Assembly: GCF_030268005.1 (NCBI RefSeq)
Contig: NZ_BRZC01000001.1
Coordinates: forward strand, 1-64,000
Reading direction: 5' to 3'
From: Microbacterium arabinogalactanolyticum
GTDB lineage: Bacteria; Actinomycetota; Actinomycetes; Actinomycetales; Microbacteriaceae
Length of the DNA stretch: 64,000 nt
Each line of letters opens with the position of its first letter. The stretch's first letter is position 1. A program made the position numbers and the translations under genes. The notes under the pieces were generated by a model. It worked only from the letters and a program-made list of their open reading frames with translations, searched no databases and was not told the DNA's origin. Positions 41,512 through 50,247 of this stretch are shown here, one piece after another.

Positions 41512-42375
41512 TCAGCCAGCCAGGCGCTCGATGAGCTCGCGGTACCGGGCGGCGGTGCGCTCGACGATCTCCTCGGGCAGCGCGGGCGGCTCGCCCTGCT
41601 TGTCCCAGTTCGAGGCCAGCCAGTCGCGCACGATCTGCTTGTCGAAGCTGGCCATCCGCTCGTCCGGCGTCGCGCCGGTGCGCCAGGTCTCGGCGTCCCA
41701 GTAGCGGGACGAGTCGCTGGTGAGCACCTCATCGGCGAGGCGCAGGGTGCCATCGGCATCCGTTCCGAACTCGAACTTGGTGTCGGCGAGGATCAGGCCC
41801 TTCTCCTCGGCGATCGCGGCGGCACGCGTGTAGAGCGCGATGGAGGTGTCGCGCAGCTCGGCGGCGCGCTCCGCGCCCACGAGCTCGACGACCTTCTCGA
41901 AGGTGATGTTCTCGTCGTGCTCGCCCATCGGCGCCTTGTAGGCGGGGGTGAACAGCGGCTCGGGCAGCCGGTCGCCGTTCTTCAGGCCGGCGGGCAGCGG
42001 GATGCCGCAGACGGTGCCGCTGTGCACGTACTCGGCCCAGCCGGAGCCCGTGATGTACCCGCGCACGACGCACTCGATCGGCAGCATCTCGAGCGCCATC
42101 GCCAGCATGGCTCGGCCGGCCACGGCATCCGGGATCTCGCCCTCGGCGATGTGGTTCGGGACGTCCGCCAGCTGCTGGAACCACCAGGTGCTGAGGGAGG
42201 TGAGCAGTTCGCCCTTCTTCGGGATGCCGGGGGAGAGCACGAAGTCGAAGGCGCTCACCCGGTCGGATGCCACGACCAGCAACCGGGTGTCTGCCGGATC
42301 CTCCGAGGCGTACAGGTCGCGGACCTTGCCGGAGTAGATGTGCCGCCAGCCGGGGATGCTCAGTGCTTCGCTCAC
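41512..42375 (-). CDS. purC: Phosphoribosylaminoimidazole-succinocarboxamide synthase
   Basis: A 287-residue SAICAR synthetase that joins aspartate to CAIR in purine synthesis. Signatures are IYSGKVRDLYA near residue 13, VASDRVSAFDFVLS near 36, VVRGYITGSGW near 110 and LADTKFEFG near 190. GTG 42375 gives the conserved N-terminus and has a CACAAT -10 box six bases upstream, implying leaderless translation; the open frame to 43197 is a shadow of the acetyltransferase gene. Confidence 0.96.
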   Translation of the reverse strand: MSEALSIPGWRHIYSGKVRDLYASEDPADTRLLVVASDRVSAFDFVLSPGIPKKGELLTSLSTWWFQQLADVPNHIAEGEIPDAVAGRAMLAMALEMLPIECVVRGYITGSGWAEYVHSGTVCGIPLPAGLKNGDRLPEPLFTPAYKAPMGEHDENITFEKVVELVGAERAAELRDTSIALYTRAAAIAEEKGLILADTKFEFGTDADGTLRLADEVLTSDSSRYWDAETWRTGATPDERMASFDKQIVRDWLASNWDKQGEPPALPEEIVERTAARYRELIERLAG

Positions 42376-42381
42376 CCGTCC

Positions 42382-42387
42382 ATTGTG
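42382..42387 (-). promoter_or_regulatory. Leaderless -10 box of purC
   Basis: CACAAT on the minus strand, six bases (GGACGG) before the GTG start. Confidence 0.55.
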
Positions 42388-42413
42388 GCATCCGCGATGT
42401 CGGAGACCGCGCG

Positions 42414-42419
42414 TACCGT
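42414..42419 (+). promoter_or_regulatory. Leaderless -10 box of the GNAT gene
   Basis: TACCGT, seven bases before the ATG at 42427, with no ribosome-binding site. Confidence 0.55.
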
Positions 42420-42426
42420 CGAGCCG

Positions 42427-42993
42427 ATGGACGAGACACGCACCGACCGACTGACCCTGCGACCGCCGACGGATGCCGATGTCGACCCGATCCACCGGAT
42501 CTACTCCGACCCGAAGGTCTGGCAGCACTATCCGAGCCTGCGCCACACGGAACGGTCGACGACCGAGCGCATGGTCGCGCGGTGGCGGGCGGGCTGGGAG
42601 AACGTGGGCCTCGCGTCGTGGATCGTGCGCCTGCGCGACACAGGTGAGGTCATCGGCAACGGCGGATGCACGCTGATCGGCGCGGGATCGGAGCCCAGCG
42701 ACGCCGCGGTCTGGAACCTCGGCTACCGGATCGCCGCCGAGCAGCACGGTCATGGTTATGCGACCGAGCTCTCGCGTGCGGGGCTGGACGCGGCGCGCGC
42801 CCTGCGGCCGGAGACGCCGGTCATCGCGTACCTCGTCGAGCACAACCGCGCATCGGCGGCCGTCGCCGAGAAGGTCGGACTGGAGCTCGTGCACCGTGCG
42901 CCGGATGCGGGGAACCCGGACCCCGACGTCCTGCGTCTGGTCTATGCGGATCGAGCGCTGACGGATGCGCAGCTCGCGACCGCTCTGCACTGA
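42427..42993 (+). CDS. GNAT family N-acetyltransferase (RimJ/RimL-like)
   Basis: A 188-residue acetyltransferase. It starts TDRLTLRPPTDADVDPI as in RimJ/RimL-type GNATs, with the acetyl-CoA loop region YRIAAEQHGHGYATE near residue 100 and NRASAAVAEKVGLE near 142. The acceptor (a protein N-terminus or small amine) is unknown. It is divergent from purC across a 51-bp region in which both genes have leaderless-type -10 boxes. Confidence 0.88.
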   Translation: MDETRTDRLTLRPPTDADVDPIHRIYSDPKVWQHYPSLRHTERSTTERMVARWRAGWENVGLASWIVRLRDTGEVIGNGGCTLIGAGSEPSDAAVWNLGYRIAAEQHGHGYATELSRAGLDAARALRPETPVIAYLVEHNRASAAVAEKVGLELVHRAPDAGNPDPDVLRLVYADRALTDAQLATALH

Positions 42994-43026
42994 ATCGTCG
43001 CCCTCGGATGGGCCGGGGGAGTGGTA

Positions 43027-43042
43027 TAGTCCATGTGGACTA
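43027..43042. promoter_or_regulatory. PadR operator overlapping a -10 box
   Basis: A perfect palindrome TAGTCCA-TG-TGGACTA. It overlaps the -10 candidate TATAGT (43025-43030) just before the PadR gene, so autorepression is likely. Confidence 0.72.
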
Positions 43043-43057
43043 ATCGGGGTGGGATAG

Positions 43058-43675
43058 ATGTCGGATGCTGTGAAGCTGACGCCGCTGGGCGCGATCGTGC
43101 TCGCGCTGCTCAACGAGGGCGACATGCATCCGTACGAGATGATGCGACTGCTGCGCAAGCGGCGGGACGATCGGATGGTGCGCGTCAGCAACGGCACCTT
43201 CTATCACACGGTCGCGCGGCTCGAACGGGACGGCCTCATCGCCGAGGTGGGCGTCGACCGCGACGGCAACCGGCCGGAACGCACCACCTACACGCTGCAG
43301 CCTGCAGCGCTCCCGGTTCTCACCGACTGGGTGCGCCGGGGACTGGGGAACGCCGACCGTGCTGCGGAGTTCCGCGTCGCGCTCGCCGAGGCCCACAACC
43401 TGCCGCGGGCCGAGGTCATCGACCTCCTCGGTGCGCGGCATGAGACCCTCCGAGAGGAGCGCGATCAGCTGCACCAGAAGCTCGAGCAGGCCCGCACCCG
43501 CGGCGTCCCCGAGCAGTTCCTCATCGAGGTGGATCGGCACGTCGCGATGCTGAGCGGCGAGCTCAGCTGGAGCGCCGGGCTGCTCGAGCGCCTCGCCGAC
43601 CCCGGGTTCGCCTGGGTGGGCGACCGCCTCGCACCGGCGCCCGGCGCCGCGGCATCCGATGCCGACTCGCCGTGA
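43058..43675 (+). CDS. PadR family transcriptional regulator
   Basis: A 205-residue PadR factor. The winged helix (LTPLGAIVLALLNEGDMHPY, then EMMRLLRKR and NGTFYHTVARLERDGLI) fills the first 90 residues; a helical vir-C-like dimerisation domain (RHETLREERDQLHQKLEQAR) follows. The start ATG is preceded by GGGGTGGGAT. It lies 68 bp before an EmrB/QacA-type exporter gene in the same direction, the usual PadR-efflux pairing, so it probably represses that pump and itself through the 43027 palindrome. Confidence 0.92.
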   Translation: MSDAVKLTPLGAIVLALLNEGDMHPYEMMRLLRKRRDDRMVRVSNGTFYHTVARLERDGLIAEVGVDRDGNRPERTTYTLQPAALPVLTDWVRRGLGNADRAAEFRVALAEAHNLPRAEVIDLLGARHETLREERDQLHQKLEQARTRGVPEQFLIEVDRHVAMLSGELSWSAGLLERLADPGFAWVGDRLAPAPGAAASDADSP

Positions 43676-43742
43676 CCCCTCGGCATCCGAACCTCCAGAC
43701 ACTCACCGCGGGCAGCACCGCACAGCGAAAGGCATCACGCCC

Positions 43743-45281
43743 ATGACAGATCCCACGCCGTCTCCGGCATCCGCGACCAGCGGGCCGTCGACGGGCACCT
43801 ACGCGCACGGCCACAAGCCGCGCAGCCCCTGGCCCGCCCTCTGGGCACTGGTCATCGGCTTCTTCATGATCCTCGTCGACACGACGATCGTCTCCGTCGC
43901 GAACCCGGCCATCAAGGCCGCGCTCGACCCCGACACCAACAACCTCGACAACGTGGTGTGGGTCACCAGCGCCTACCTGCTGGCCTACGCGGTGCCCCTG
44001 CTGATCACCGGACGCCTCGGCGACCGGTTCGGCCCGAAGAACATCTACCTGATCGGCCTCGTGATCTTCACGCTCTCGTCGCTCGCATGCGGGCTGTCGA
44101 CCTCGCTCGGGATGCTGGTGGCCTTCCGCGCCGTGCAGGGGCTCGGCGCCGCGTTCATGACGCCGCAGACGATGGCCGTGATCACCCGTACATTCCCGCC
44201 CGAGCGCCGCGGCGCCGCGATGGGCCTGTGGGGCGCGACCGCGGGCGTCGCCACGCTGGTCGGCCCGCTGCTGGGCGGCCTGCTGGTCGACGCGTTCGGC
44301 TGGGAGTGGATCTTCTACATCAACGTGCCCGTGGGCATCATCGGGTTCGTGATGGCCTGGATCTTCGTGCCCAAGCTGCAGACGCATCCGCACCGCTTCG
44401 ACTACATCGGTGTCGTGCTCAGCGCCGCAGCCCTGTTCCTGATCGTCTTCGGACTGCAGGAGGGGCAGAAGTACGACTGGGGTGTCATCACGGGCCCCAT
44501 CACCGTCTGGGGCATGATCGCCGCCGGCATCGTGCTGTTGATCGTGTTCGTGCTGCAGCAGTGGAAGACGAAGAGCGAGGCGCTTGTGCCGCTCGGCCTG
44601 TTCAGGGACCGCAACTTCTCGGCATCCAACCTCGGCATCGCTGCGGTCGGGTTCACGGTGACGAGCATGTCGCTGCCGTTCATGTTCTTCCTGCAGCTGG
44701 CGCGCGGGCTCACGCCCACCGAGGCGGCGCTGCTGCTGATCCCGATGGCGGTGATCTCGGGGGTGCTGGCACCGTTCGCGGGTTCGCTGCTCGACCGCGT
44801 CGACCCGCGCTTCATCCTGATCCCTGGGCTGCTGTGCGTGGCGGGCGGGGTGCTATGGAACTCCTCCCTGATGAACATGGACACCCCGACCTGGATGTTC
44901 CTGCTGCCCTCCGCTCTGCTCGGCATCGGGAACGCGGGCATGTGGGGTCCGCTGGCGACCGAGGCGACGCGCAACCTGCCCCCGCGCCAGGCCGGCGCCG
45001 GCGCGGGCATCTACAACACCACCCGGACGATCGGATCCGTGGTCGGCTCCTCGGCCATCGCCGCGTTCATGCAGGCGCGGCTCGAGGCGAACCTGCCCGG
45101 ACTCGACCAGGCCCCCGCAGGGCTCGGCGCCGGCGGCAAGATGCCCGACGCCGTCGCCGACGGGTTCTCGGCCGGCATGTCGCAGTCGATGCTGCTGCCC
45201 GTCAGCGTGATGGTCGTCGCGCTGATAGCGGCCCTTTTCATCGGCCGCTACAAGGGGAAGAGCGCCGACGAGCTGCGCTGA
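43743..45281 (+). CDS. MFS multidrug exporter, DHA2 (EmrB/QacA) type
   Basis: A 512-residue drug-proton antiporter with about fourteen helices. The first helix carries LVIGFFMILVDTTIVSVANP with the motif-D1-like Asp; motif A is GRLGDRFGPKNIYLIG near residue 100; motif C-like VGPLLGGLLVDAFGWEW lies near 175. It exports toxic compounds and is paired with the upstream PadR gene. ATG 43743 gives a family-typical N-terminus; an in-frame start at 43659 would overlap the PadR end. A 12-bp terminator follows. Confidence 0.93.
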   Translation: MTDPTPSPASATSGPSTGTYAHGHKPRSPWPALWALVIGFFMILVDTTIVSVANPAIKAALDPDTNNLDNVVWVTSAYLLAYAVPLLITGRLGDRFGPKNIYLIGLVIFTLSSLACGLSTSLGMLVAFRAVQGLGAAFMTPQTMAVITRTFPPERRGAAMGLWGATAGVATLVGPLLGGLLVDAFGWEWIFYINVPVGIIGFVMAWIFVPKLQTHPHRFDYIGVVLSAAALFLIVFGLQEGQKYDWGVITGPITVWGMIAAGIVLLIVFVLQQWKTKSEALVPLGLFRDRNFSASNLGIAAVGFTVTSMSLPFMFFLQLARGLTPTEAALLLIPMAVISGVLAPFAGSLLDRVDPRFILIPGLLCVAGGVLWNSSLMNMDTPTWMFLLPSALLGIGNAGMWGPLATEATRNLPPRQAGAGAGIYNTTRTIGSVVGSSAIAAFMQARLEANLPGLDQAPAGLGAGGKMPDAVADGFSAGMSQSMLLPVSVMVVALIAALFIGRYKGKSADELR

Positions 45282-45298
45282 TCCCGCTGCGAACGCAT

Positions 45299-45334
45299 CG
45301 AGGGCCGCCCGGCATCACGCCTGGGCGGCCCTCG
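45299..45334. terminator. Bidirectional terminator
   Basis: A perfect 12-bp stem (CGAGGGCCGCCC, 45299-45310, pairing with 45323-45334) with a 12-nt loop between the convergent exporter and membrane-protein genes. Confidence 0.82.
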
Positions 45335-45359
45335 TCGTCCTCGGATGCGGTGACGGTGC

Positions 45360-45851
45360 TCAGCTCAGGGCCGTGAGTCCGAGCTGCCCGAACAGGGCGA
45401 AGATGGCCGACCACATGACGATCGAGATGCTCGTCCAGACGATCACCGCAGTGCGGTTCGCGCCCAGGGAGACCAGGATGCTGGAGGTGAACTGGTTCGG
45501 CACGACCATCGGCCCGAGCAGGCTGACCCCCGGCACGCCGAAGCGGTCCAGCATCCGCTTGACTCGCTGACGGCGGGCGGAGGGCTCCGGGGTGGCGTCG
45601 GCGTCAGCGGGCGCGCGGCGGGCCAGCACCGTGCGGCGCGCGGTCGAGGCGGCGAAGACGAAGGCGAGCATCGACACGAGGTTGCCCGCGATGGCCGCCA
45701 GCATCGCCACCGGGAGCGGCACGCCCGCGATCACGCCGATCAGGGTGCCGAAGTGCGATTCGACGAACGGGATCGCGGCGACGGCCATCCCGCCCAGCCA
45801 CTGCAGCCAGACGGGCAGGGATTGGATGAAGTCGACGAGTGCCTCGTGCAT
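45360..45851 (-). CDS. Small membrane protein (small multidrug efflux-like)
   Basis: A 163-residue membrane protein with four predicted helices and a central hydrophilic loop (about residues 85-110, Arg/Ala/Asp-rich). Relatives in actinobacteria are annotated as small multidrug efflux proteins, though the sequence (GGMAVAAIPFVESHFGTLIG, VPGVSLLGPMVVPNQF) is closer to SNARE/DedA-like small transporters than to EmrE. ATG 45851 follows GGAGG; upstream starts (45884, 45893) fall in the operator. It is divergent from the XRE regulator, its likely repressor. Confidence 0.72.
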   Translation of the reverse strand: MHEALVDFIQSLPVWLQWLGGMAVAAIPFVESHFGTLIGVIAGVPLPVAMLAAIAGNLVSMLAFVFAASTARRTVLARRAPADADATPEPSARRQRVKRMLDRFGVPGVSLLGPMVVPNQFTSSILVSLGANRTAVIVWTSISIVMWSAIFALFGQLGLTALS

Positions 45852-45865
45852 GTTGCCTCCGAGTG

Positions 45866-45930
45866 TGTAAAGCGTGTTTGACATGACAAGCATGCTTTAC
45901 ATGCCGAGAAGATGTCAAGTCGGCTTTACA
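45866..45930. promoter_or_regulatory. XRE-type operator region
   Basis: Three identical 8-bp boxes: TGTAAAGC at 45866-45873 and its reverse complement GCTTTACA at 45894-45901 and 45923-45930. They span the divergent promoters of the membrane-protein and XRE genes, so both are probably controlled. Confidence 0.68.
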
Positions 45931-45959
45931 GATGGGATCTCCTGGCCTACCGTGGAGAC

Positions 45960-46154
45960 GTGCGCAGCAGGGTCAAGGAGCTCAGGGGCGAGCAGGGTCT
46001 CTCCCAGCAGGCGCTCGCGACCGCGGTGGGCGTCTCGCGGCAGACGATCAACGCGATCGAGACCGGCCGATACGACCCCTCGCTCACCCTCGCCGTGCAC
46101 CTGGCCCGGCACTTCGGATCGACCGTGGAGGAGGTCTTCGATGTCGATGGATGA
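45960..46154 (+). CDS. XRE family regulator (short)
   Basis: A 64-residue protein consisting of one Cro/C1 helix-turn-helix (RVKELRGEQGLSQQALATAV, then GVSRQTINAIETGRYDPSL) and a short LARHFGSTVEEVF tail. GTG 45960 was chosen: it has normal length for this group and a TACCGT box six bases upstream, suggesting leaderless translation. Its end overlaps the next membrane-protein gene by 14 bp, a common pairing in which the membrane partner may modulate the regulator. Confidence 0.88.
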   Translation: MRSRVKELRGEQGLSQQALATAVGVSRQTINAIETGRYDPSLTLAVHLARHFGSTVEEVFDVDG

Positions 46155-46581
46155 GGCGCACGAGGACATGACGAGCTCGCCTGGACGGAAATGGCCGATG
46201 TCGCCCGTCAACACGTTGCTGGTCGGGGTGTGCGTGGTCGGCGCCGTCGTGTGCTTCGTGCTCGGACAGACGATCGCCGGCACCGCGCTGCTGCTCGGCG
46301 GAATCGGCGGTGGACTCGGCGCGATCTTCGCGCGCCGCGGCACCTCGGGTGATCTCGAGCGCGTGAACTCCTTGGAGTACGCCGATGAGCGCGACCGAGC
46401 AGCCGCCGTGAAGGGGCTGGCCGCGGTGGGCGTCATGGCGCTGATCCTCAGCGCGGGGCAGCTGATCATGCACGTGATCGTGGACACCGACCCGCTCTCC
46501 CGCTGGGCGAGCATCGGGGTGTTCCTCGCCCTCACCGTCTGCTGGTTCCTGGCGAACTGGTACTACGTGCGGAAGGGCTGA
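46141..46581 (+). CDS. Membrane protein coupled to the XRE regulator
   Basis: A 146-residue protein with four predicted helices in two pairs (about residues 23-65 and 92-140) and a charged loop (SGDLERVNSLEYADERDRAA) between. The start ATG overlaps the XRE gene by 14 bp, so it is translationally coupled. Small membrane proteins of this DUF2178-like kind often accompany short XRE regulators; the role is unproven. It might be a sensor partner of the regulator. Confidence 0.78.
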   Translation: MSMDEAHEDMTSSPGRKWPMSPVNTLLVGVCVVGAVVCFVLGQTIAGTALLLGGIGGGLGAIFARRGTSGDLERVNSLEYADERDRAAAVKGLAAVGVMALILSAGQLIMHVIVDTDPLSRWASIGVFLALTVCWFLANWYYVRKG

Positions 46582-46623
46582 GGCCGGTCCTCGGCGGAGA
46601 CGATCCTGTGATGGGATGGGCGG

Positions 46624-47166
46624 ATGACGATCGCGCTCGCCTCTCCGTCCCTGGACCTCTTCGACTCCTGGTCTGCGACCGTCGCCGAGTTCGGCGGCGT
46701 GCACATCGACGGCGCGGGACTCGAGCGCGGCGTGGTTCCGGATCGAGCCGCGTGCGAGGCGTTCATCGCGAAGGCCGAGCTGTACGGCGCAGCGGATGCC
46801 GAGCTGCCGGACGGGCACGTGCCGTGCGACTACTTCTGGATCACCGATGACGACGAGGTCGTCGGCTTCATCGCGTTCCGGCGTGCACTGAACGACTGGC
46901 TGCGCAGCTACGGCGGCCACATCGGATACTCGGTGCGACCGTCACGTCGCCGGCAAGGCATCGCCCGTGCAGCGCTGGACCTCGTCGTCGACCGTGCCCG
47001 TGCGCAGGGCTACGACCGCGTCATGCTGACCTGCGACGAGGAGAACGTCGGCTCGTACCGCACGATCGAGGGCGCGGGCGGTGTGCTGTCCGGCACCGTC
47101 GACCGTCCCGCCGACATGGCGGATGATCTCACCGGGCGCCTGCGCCAGTACTGGATCGAGCTCTGA
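46624..47166 (+). CDS. GNAT family N-acetyltransferase
   Basis: A 180-residue acetyltransferase. The core GNAT fold shows FRRALNDWLRSYGGHIGYSV near residue 80, the acetyl-CoA pyrophosphate loop RPSRRRQGIARAAL near 102 and VMLTCDEENVGSYRTIEGAG near 138. The acceptor is unknown. It is close to the purD stop on the opposite strand (13 bp gap) and has no terminator between. Confidence 0.88.
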   Translation: MTIALASPSLDLFDSWSATVAEFGGVHIDGAGLERGVVPDRAACEAFIAKAELYGAADAELPDGHVPCDYFWITDDDEVVGFIAFRRALNDWLRSYGGHIGYSVRPSRRRQGIARAALDLVVDRARAQGYDRVMLTCDEENVGSYRTIEGAGGVLSGTVDRPADMADDLTGRLRQYWIEL

Positions 47167-47179
47167 CCCAGCGCCCCGG

Positions 47180-48457
47180 TTACTGCGCGACGCGTGCGGC
47201 GATGTCGTGGCGGTAGTGGGCGCCGTCCAGTCGGATGCGGCCGATCGCCTCGTACGCGCGCGCCCTGGCATCCGCGAAGTCGGTGCCGGTGGCGACGACG
47301 TTCAGCACGCGTCCGCCGGTAGCGATGAGCGAGCCGCCCGGCGCGTCCGGCGCGCCCGTGGCGGCGTGCACGATCGAGACGCCGTCGACGGAAGCCGCCT
47401 CGGCGAGGCCCTCGATCATGCGGCCGGTCTGCGGCGCCTCGGGGTAGCCCTCGCTGGCGAGCACGACGGTGATGGCGACGTCGTCGGAGAACTCGGGGCG
47501 CGGCTCGTCCTCGAGGGTGCCGGATGCCGACGCCAGCAGCAGCCGCGACAGGGGAGTGCGCAGCCGGGGCAGCACGACCTGGGTCTCGGGGTCGCCGAAG
47601 CGCGCGTTGAACTCGATCACGCGCACGCCGGCCGGGGTGAGGATGAGGCCCGCGTAGAGCAGGCCGATGAACGGCGTGCCCTCGGAGTCGAGCTGACGGA
47701 TCATGGGCAGTGCGACCGTCTCGGTGACCTCGTCGACGAACGCATCGACGCTGCCGAACTGCTCGGCCAGCCACGGCAGCGGCGTGTACGCGCCCATGCC
47801 GCCGGTGTTCGGACCGCCGTCGCCGTCCAGCGCGCGCTTGAAGTCCTGCGCGGGGGTCAGGGGGCGCACGGTGTCGCCGTCGCTGAGGAAGAACAGCGAG
47901 ACCTCGGGCCCGCTGAGGAACTCCTCGACCAGCACAGGGCCGGAGGGCAGATAGTGCTCGGCGTGCGCGAGGGCCTCGGCGCGGTCGGTCGTGACGATCA
48001 CGCCCTTGCCCGCCGCCAGCCCGTCGGCCTTGACCACGTGGGGTGCGCCGAGCTCGTCGAACGCGGCCTCGACCTCGGCGACGGATGCTGCGCGCACCGC
48101 GCGTCCGGTCGGCACGCCGGCGGCATCCATGATCCGCTTCGCGAACGCCTTCGACCCCTCCAGCTGTGCGGCGGCCTTCCCCGGGCCGAACACCGGGATG
48201 CCGCGCTCGCGCACCACGTCCGCGACGCCCGCGACCAGCGGGGCCTCCGGGCCGACGACCACCAGATCGACGCCGCGCTCGTTCGCGAACGCGGCGACGG
48301 CGGCGCCGTCGAACATGTCGAGGTCGACGATGGTGGCATCCTGCGCGATTCCGGCGTTGCCGGGGGCCGCGAAGATCTCGTGCTCGGTCTCCTCCGAGCG
48401 CAGGGAGAGGATGATCGCGTGCTCGCGCGCACCGGAACCGAGGACCAGGATCTTCAT
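47180..48457 (-). CDS. purD: Phosphoribosylamine-glycine ligase
   Basis: A 425-residue ATP-grasp enzyme that joins glycine to phosphoribosylamine in purine synthesis. It begins MKILVLGSGAREHAI; other signatures are VVGPEAPLVAGVAD, VVKADGLAAGKGV near residue 142, GGPNTGGMGAYTP near 220 and EFNARFGDPETQVVLPRL near 283. The ATG at 48457 has a TAGGCT box seven bases upstream and no ribosome-binding site. The frame open to 49270 is a NUDIX shadow. Confidence 0.97.
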   Translation of the reverse strand: MKILVLGSGAREHAIILSLRSEETEHEIFAAPGNAGIAQDATIVDLDMFDGAAVAAFANERGVDLVVVGPEAPLVAGVADVVRERGIPVFGPGKAAAQLEGSKAFAKRIMDAAGVPTGRAVRAASVAEVEAAFDELGAPHVVKADGLAAGKGVIVTTDRAEALAHAEHYLPSGPVLVEEFLSGPEVSLFFLSDGDTVRPLTPAQDFKRALDGDGGPNTGGMGAYTPLPWLAEQFGSVDAFVDEVTETVALPMIRQLDSEGTPFIGLLYAGLILTPAGVRVIEFNARFGDPETQVVLPRLRTPLSRLLLASASGTLEDEPRPEFSDDVAITVVLASEGYPEAPQTGRMIEGLAEAASVDGVSIVHAATGAPDAPGGSLIATGGRVLNVVATGTDFADARARAYEAIGRIRLDGAHYRHDIAARVAQ

Positions 48458-48464
48458 GCCCGCA

Positions 48465-48470
48465 AGCCTA
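48465..48470 (-). promoter_or_regulatory. Leaderless -10 box of purD
   Basis: TAGGCT on the minus strand, seven bases (TGCGGGC) before the ATG. Confidence 0.58.
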
Positions 48471-48534
48471 CCGGCGGGGTGATGCAGGGTTACCGTCGCA
48501 GGCCGGCCGGCTCGCACCCGGTTCACGTCGCGGG

Positions 48535-49224
48535 TCAGACGGTGACGGGCCGCTCGACGGCGGGATCCCAGGGGAGCGCCCAGCCGGTCGCGTCGAACAG
48601 CGCGTTCAGGATGCCGGCGGTGAAGCCCCACACGATCGTGCCGTCGATGTCGAACGCCGGTCCCTTGTAGGTCATCCCATCGCGGGTCAGTGTCGACGTG
48701 TAGCGGTTCGCCGGATCCAGCAGCTGCGCGACCGGCACGCGGAACACCTCGACGGTCTCGGCGTGATCCACGGCGGCGACCCGCGACGGCTCGCGCCACC
48801 ATCCGAGCACGGGCGTGACGATGAAGTTGCTCACCGCGAGCGGGATCTCCGGGAGTGCGGCGAGCACCTCGACCCCGTCCGGGTCGAGACCCGTCTCCTC
48901 TTGCGCCTCGCGCAGGGCTGTCGCCACGGCATCCGCGTCCTCGGCGTCGCGGCCGCCGCCGGGGAACGACACTTGACCGGGGTGCGATGACAGGGTTGCG
49001 GCGCGCCTCTGCAGCAGCACGTCGAGGTCGGCTGCGACGGTCAGCTCGTCGGTGCGTGCGGGGATGCTGTCCAGCCGTCCGAACAGGATGAGCACGGATG
49101 CCGGATGCGGGTCGCTCACGGTCATCGGGAAGCGCGGCGTCCACTCGCCCGCGCGATCCGCCGCCGTGAGCAGCTCCGCGCGCGCACCGCGCAGAGTCTC
49201 GGTGTTCTCGGCTGTCTCGCTCAT
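48535..49224 (-). CDS. NUDIX hydrolase, CoA pyrophosphatase-like
   Basis: A 229-residue hydrolase. The NUDIX box reads GGGRDAEDADAVATALREAQ then EETGLD (about residues 90-115), with the catalytic Glu residues in REAQEE. The PGGxxxxxD and LPEIPL-type elements are like those of CoA pyrophosphatases (NudL), so it probably cleaves CoA or acyl-CoA. The ATG 49224 starts MSETAENTET. It lies upstream of purD in the same direction but with a 77-bp gap and separate purD promoter. Confidence 0.88.
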   Translation of the reverse strand: MSETAENTETLRGARAELLTAADRAGEWTPRFPMTVSDPHPASVLILFGRLDSIPARTDELTVAADLDVLLQRRAATLSSHPGQVSFPGGGRDAEDADAVATALREAQEETGLDPDGVEVLAALPEIPLAVSNFIVTPVLGWWREPSRVAAVDHAETVEVFRVPVAQLLDPANRYTSTLTRDGMTYKGPAFDIDGTIVWGFTAGILNALFDATGWALPWDPAVERPVTV

Positions 49225-49456
49225 CCCTATCGACCCTATGCCCGTGGTGCCCGGGAGGCGCCGTGCACATGGCCCGCAGGATGCCAGCGTGCGCGGTGCA
49301 CAGTGCGGTTCCTGCCCCTGCTCAGCGTCCTCGCCCCTGCTCAGCGACGCAAATGAGCCGGGGGCGAGGTAGTTCAGGAGGGACTAGGACGAGCCGGCGC
49401 CGAGCTGGGTGGGGTCGGCGGCGCAGAGCCGGCGCGAGGCGAGATGGGTAGCGGCG

Positions 49457-49462
49457 TAGCCT
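49457..49462 (+). promoter_or_regulatory. Leaderless -10 box of the sterol carrier-like gene
   Basis: TAGCCT, six bases (GGAGCC) before the ATG at 49469. Confidence 0.55.
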
Positions 49463-49468
49463 GGAGCC

Positions 49469-49825
49469 ATGCCCGCCCGCAGGATCGAGATCGCCGACGG
49501 CCGTGCCGCGCTCGCCGCGGTCGAGGTCGGCGACACCACGCGTCCGGTGACCGCGACGGCCGTGCGCTACCTCCTCCAGCTGCTCGACGAGAAGGCGCCG
49601 GGAAACAGCGTCGAGGTGCGCGTCCCGCCCTTCGGCGCGGTGCAGGTCGTGCAGGGCCCGCGGCACACGCGAGGAACTCCGCCGAACGTCGTGGAGATGG
49701 ATGCTGCGACCTGGATCGCTCTCGCCACGGGCGCGCAGACGTGGGCGGAGGCCGTGGCCGCGGGCCGCGTTTCCGCATCCGGCGTCCGTGCCGATCTCTC
49801 CGACCTGCTCCCCCTCCGCACCTGA
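49469..49825 (+). CDS. Sterol carrier family protein
   Basis: A 118-residue protein of the actinobacterial sterol-carrier-like (MDMPI/SCP2-type) group: [40 protein letters not shown] and [20 protein letters not shown]. It is usually encoded near purF and purM, as here. Its ligand and role are unknown. A TAGCCT box lies six bases upstream of the ATG, suggesting leaderless expression. Confidence 0.85.
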   Translation: MPARRIEIADGRAALAAVEVGDTTRPVTATAVRYLLQLLDEKAPGNSVEVRVPPFGAVQVVQGPRHTRGTPPNVVEMDAATWIALATGAQTWAEAVAAGRVSASGVRADLSDLLPLRT

Positions 49826-49911
49826 CGTCCGGCCGCGTTGACTCCGCGCCGCGCCGCCGACTGAACGGCGCCCGGAGGCCACGCATATGCGGAGCGTGGG
49901 ACAATGGAGGC

Positions 49912-50229
49912 ATGTCGCAGAGCGCAGAGCACCAGACGACCGAGGCCCGGATCCGCCCGGTCCCGCGCTTCGGCGTGTTCCTGGGGCTGGGTGCCGTTCT
50001 CGGCGTGATCCTCGCCGGCATCCTCACCGCTGTCGGCAGCTACGAGAAGTCCGAGGTTCTGGACATCGTCTATCCGCCGGGTCAGGTGTTCGGCTTCGCA
50101 CTGCTGTGGACCGTGCCGATCGGCATCGCCATCGGCGGGCTCGTCGCGCTGATCCTGGAGCGGATGGCGCGCAAGCACGAGCGCATCGTGCGGGTCGAGC
50201 ACGAGCGCATCACCGACTCCGAGGACTGA
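49912..50229 (+). CDS. Small two-helix membrane protein
   Basis: A 105-residue protein with two hydrophobic helices (about residues 23-43 and 60-82) and a charged C-tail (KHERIVRVEHERITDSED). Some actinobacterial homologs are labelled potassium transporter Trk, but there is no pore motif to support that. GACAAT lies six bases before the ATG, so it is probably leaderless; the longer open frame is the shadow of the neighbour. The function is unknown. Confidence 0.8.
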   Translation: MSQSAEHQTTEARIRPVPRFGVFLGLGAVLGVILAGILTAVGSYEKSEVLDIVYPPGQVFGFALLWTVPIGIAIGGLVALILERMARKHERIVRVEHERITDSED

Positions 50230-50247
50230 GCCTCCCGGCGGGACCGG

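Noticed and set aside
49912..50229. Potassium transporter Trk
   Set aside because: Only two short helices and no selectivity-filter motif; the name is not supported by sequence.
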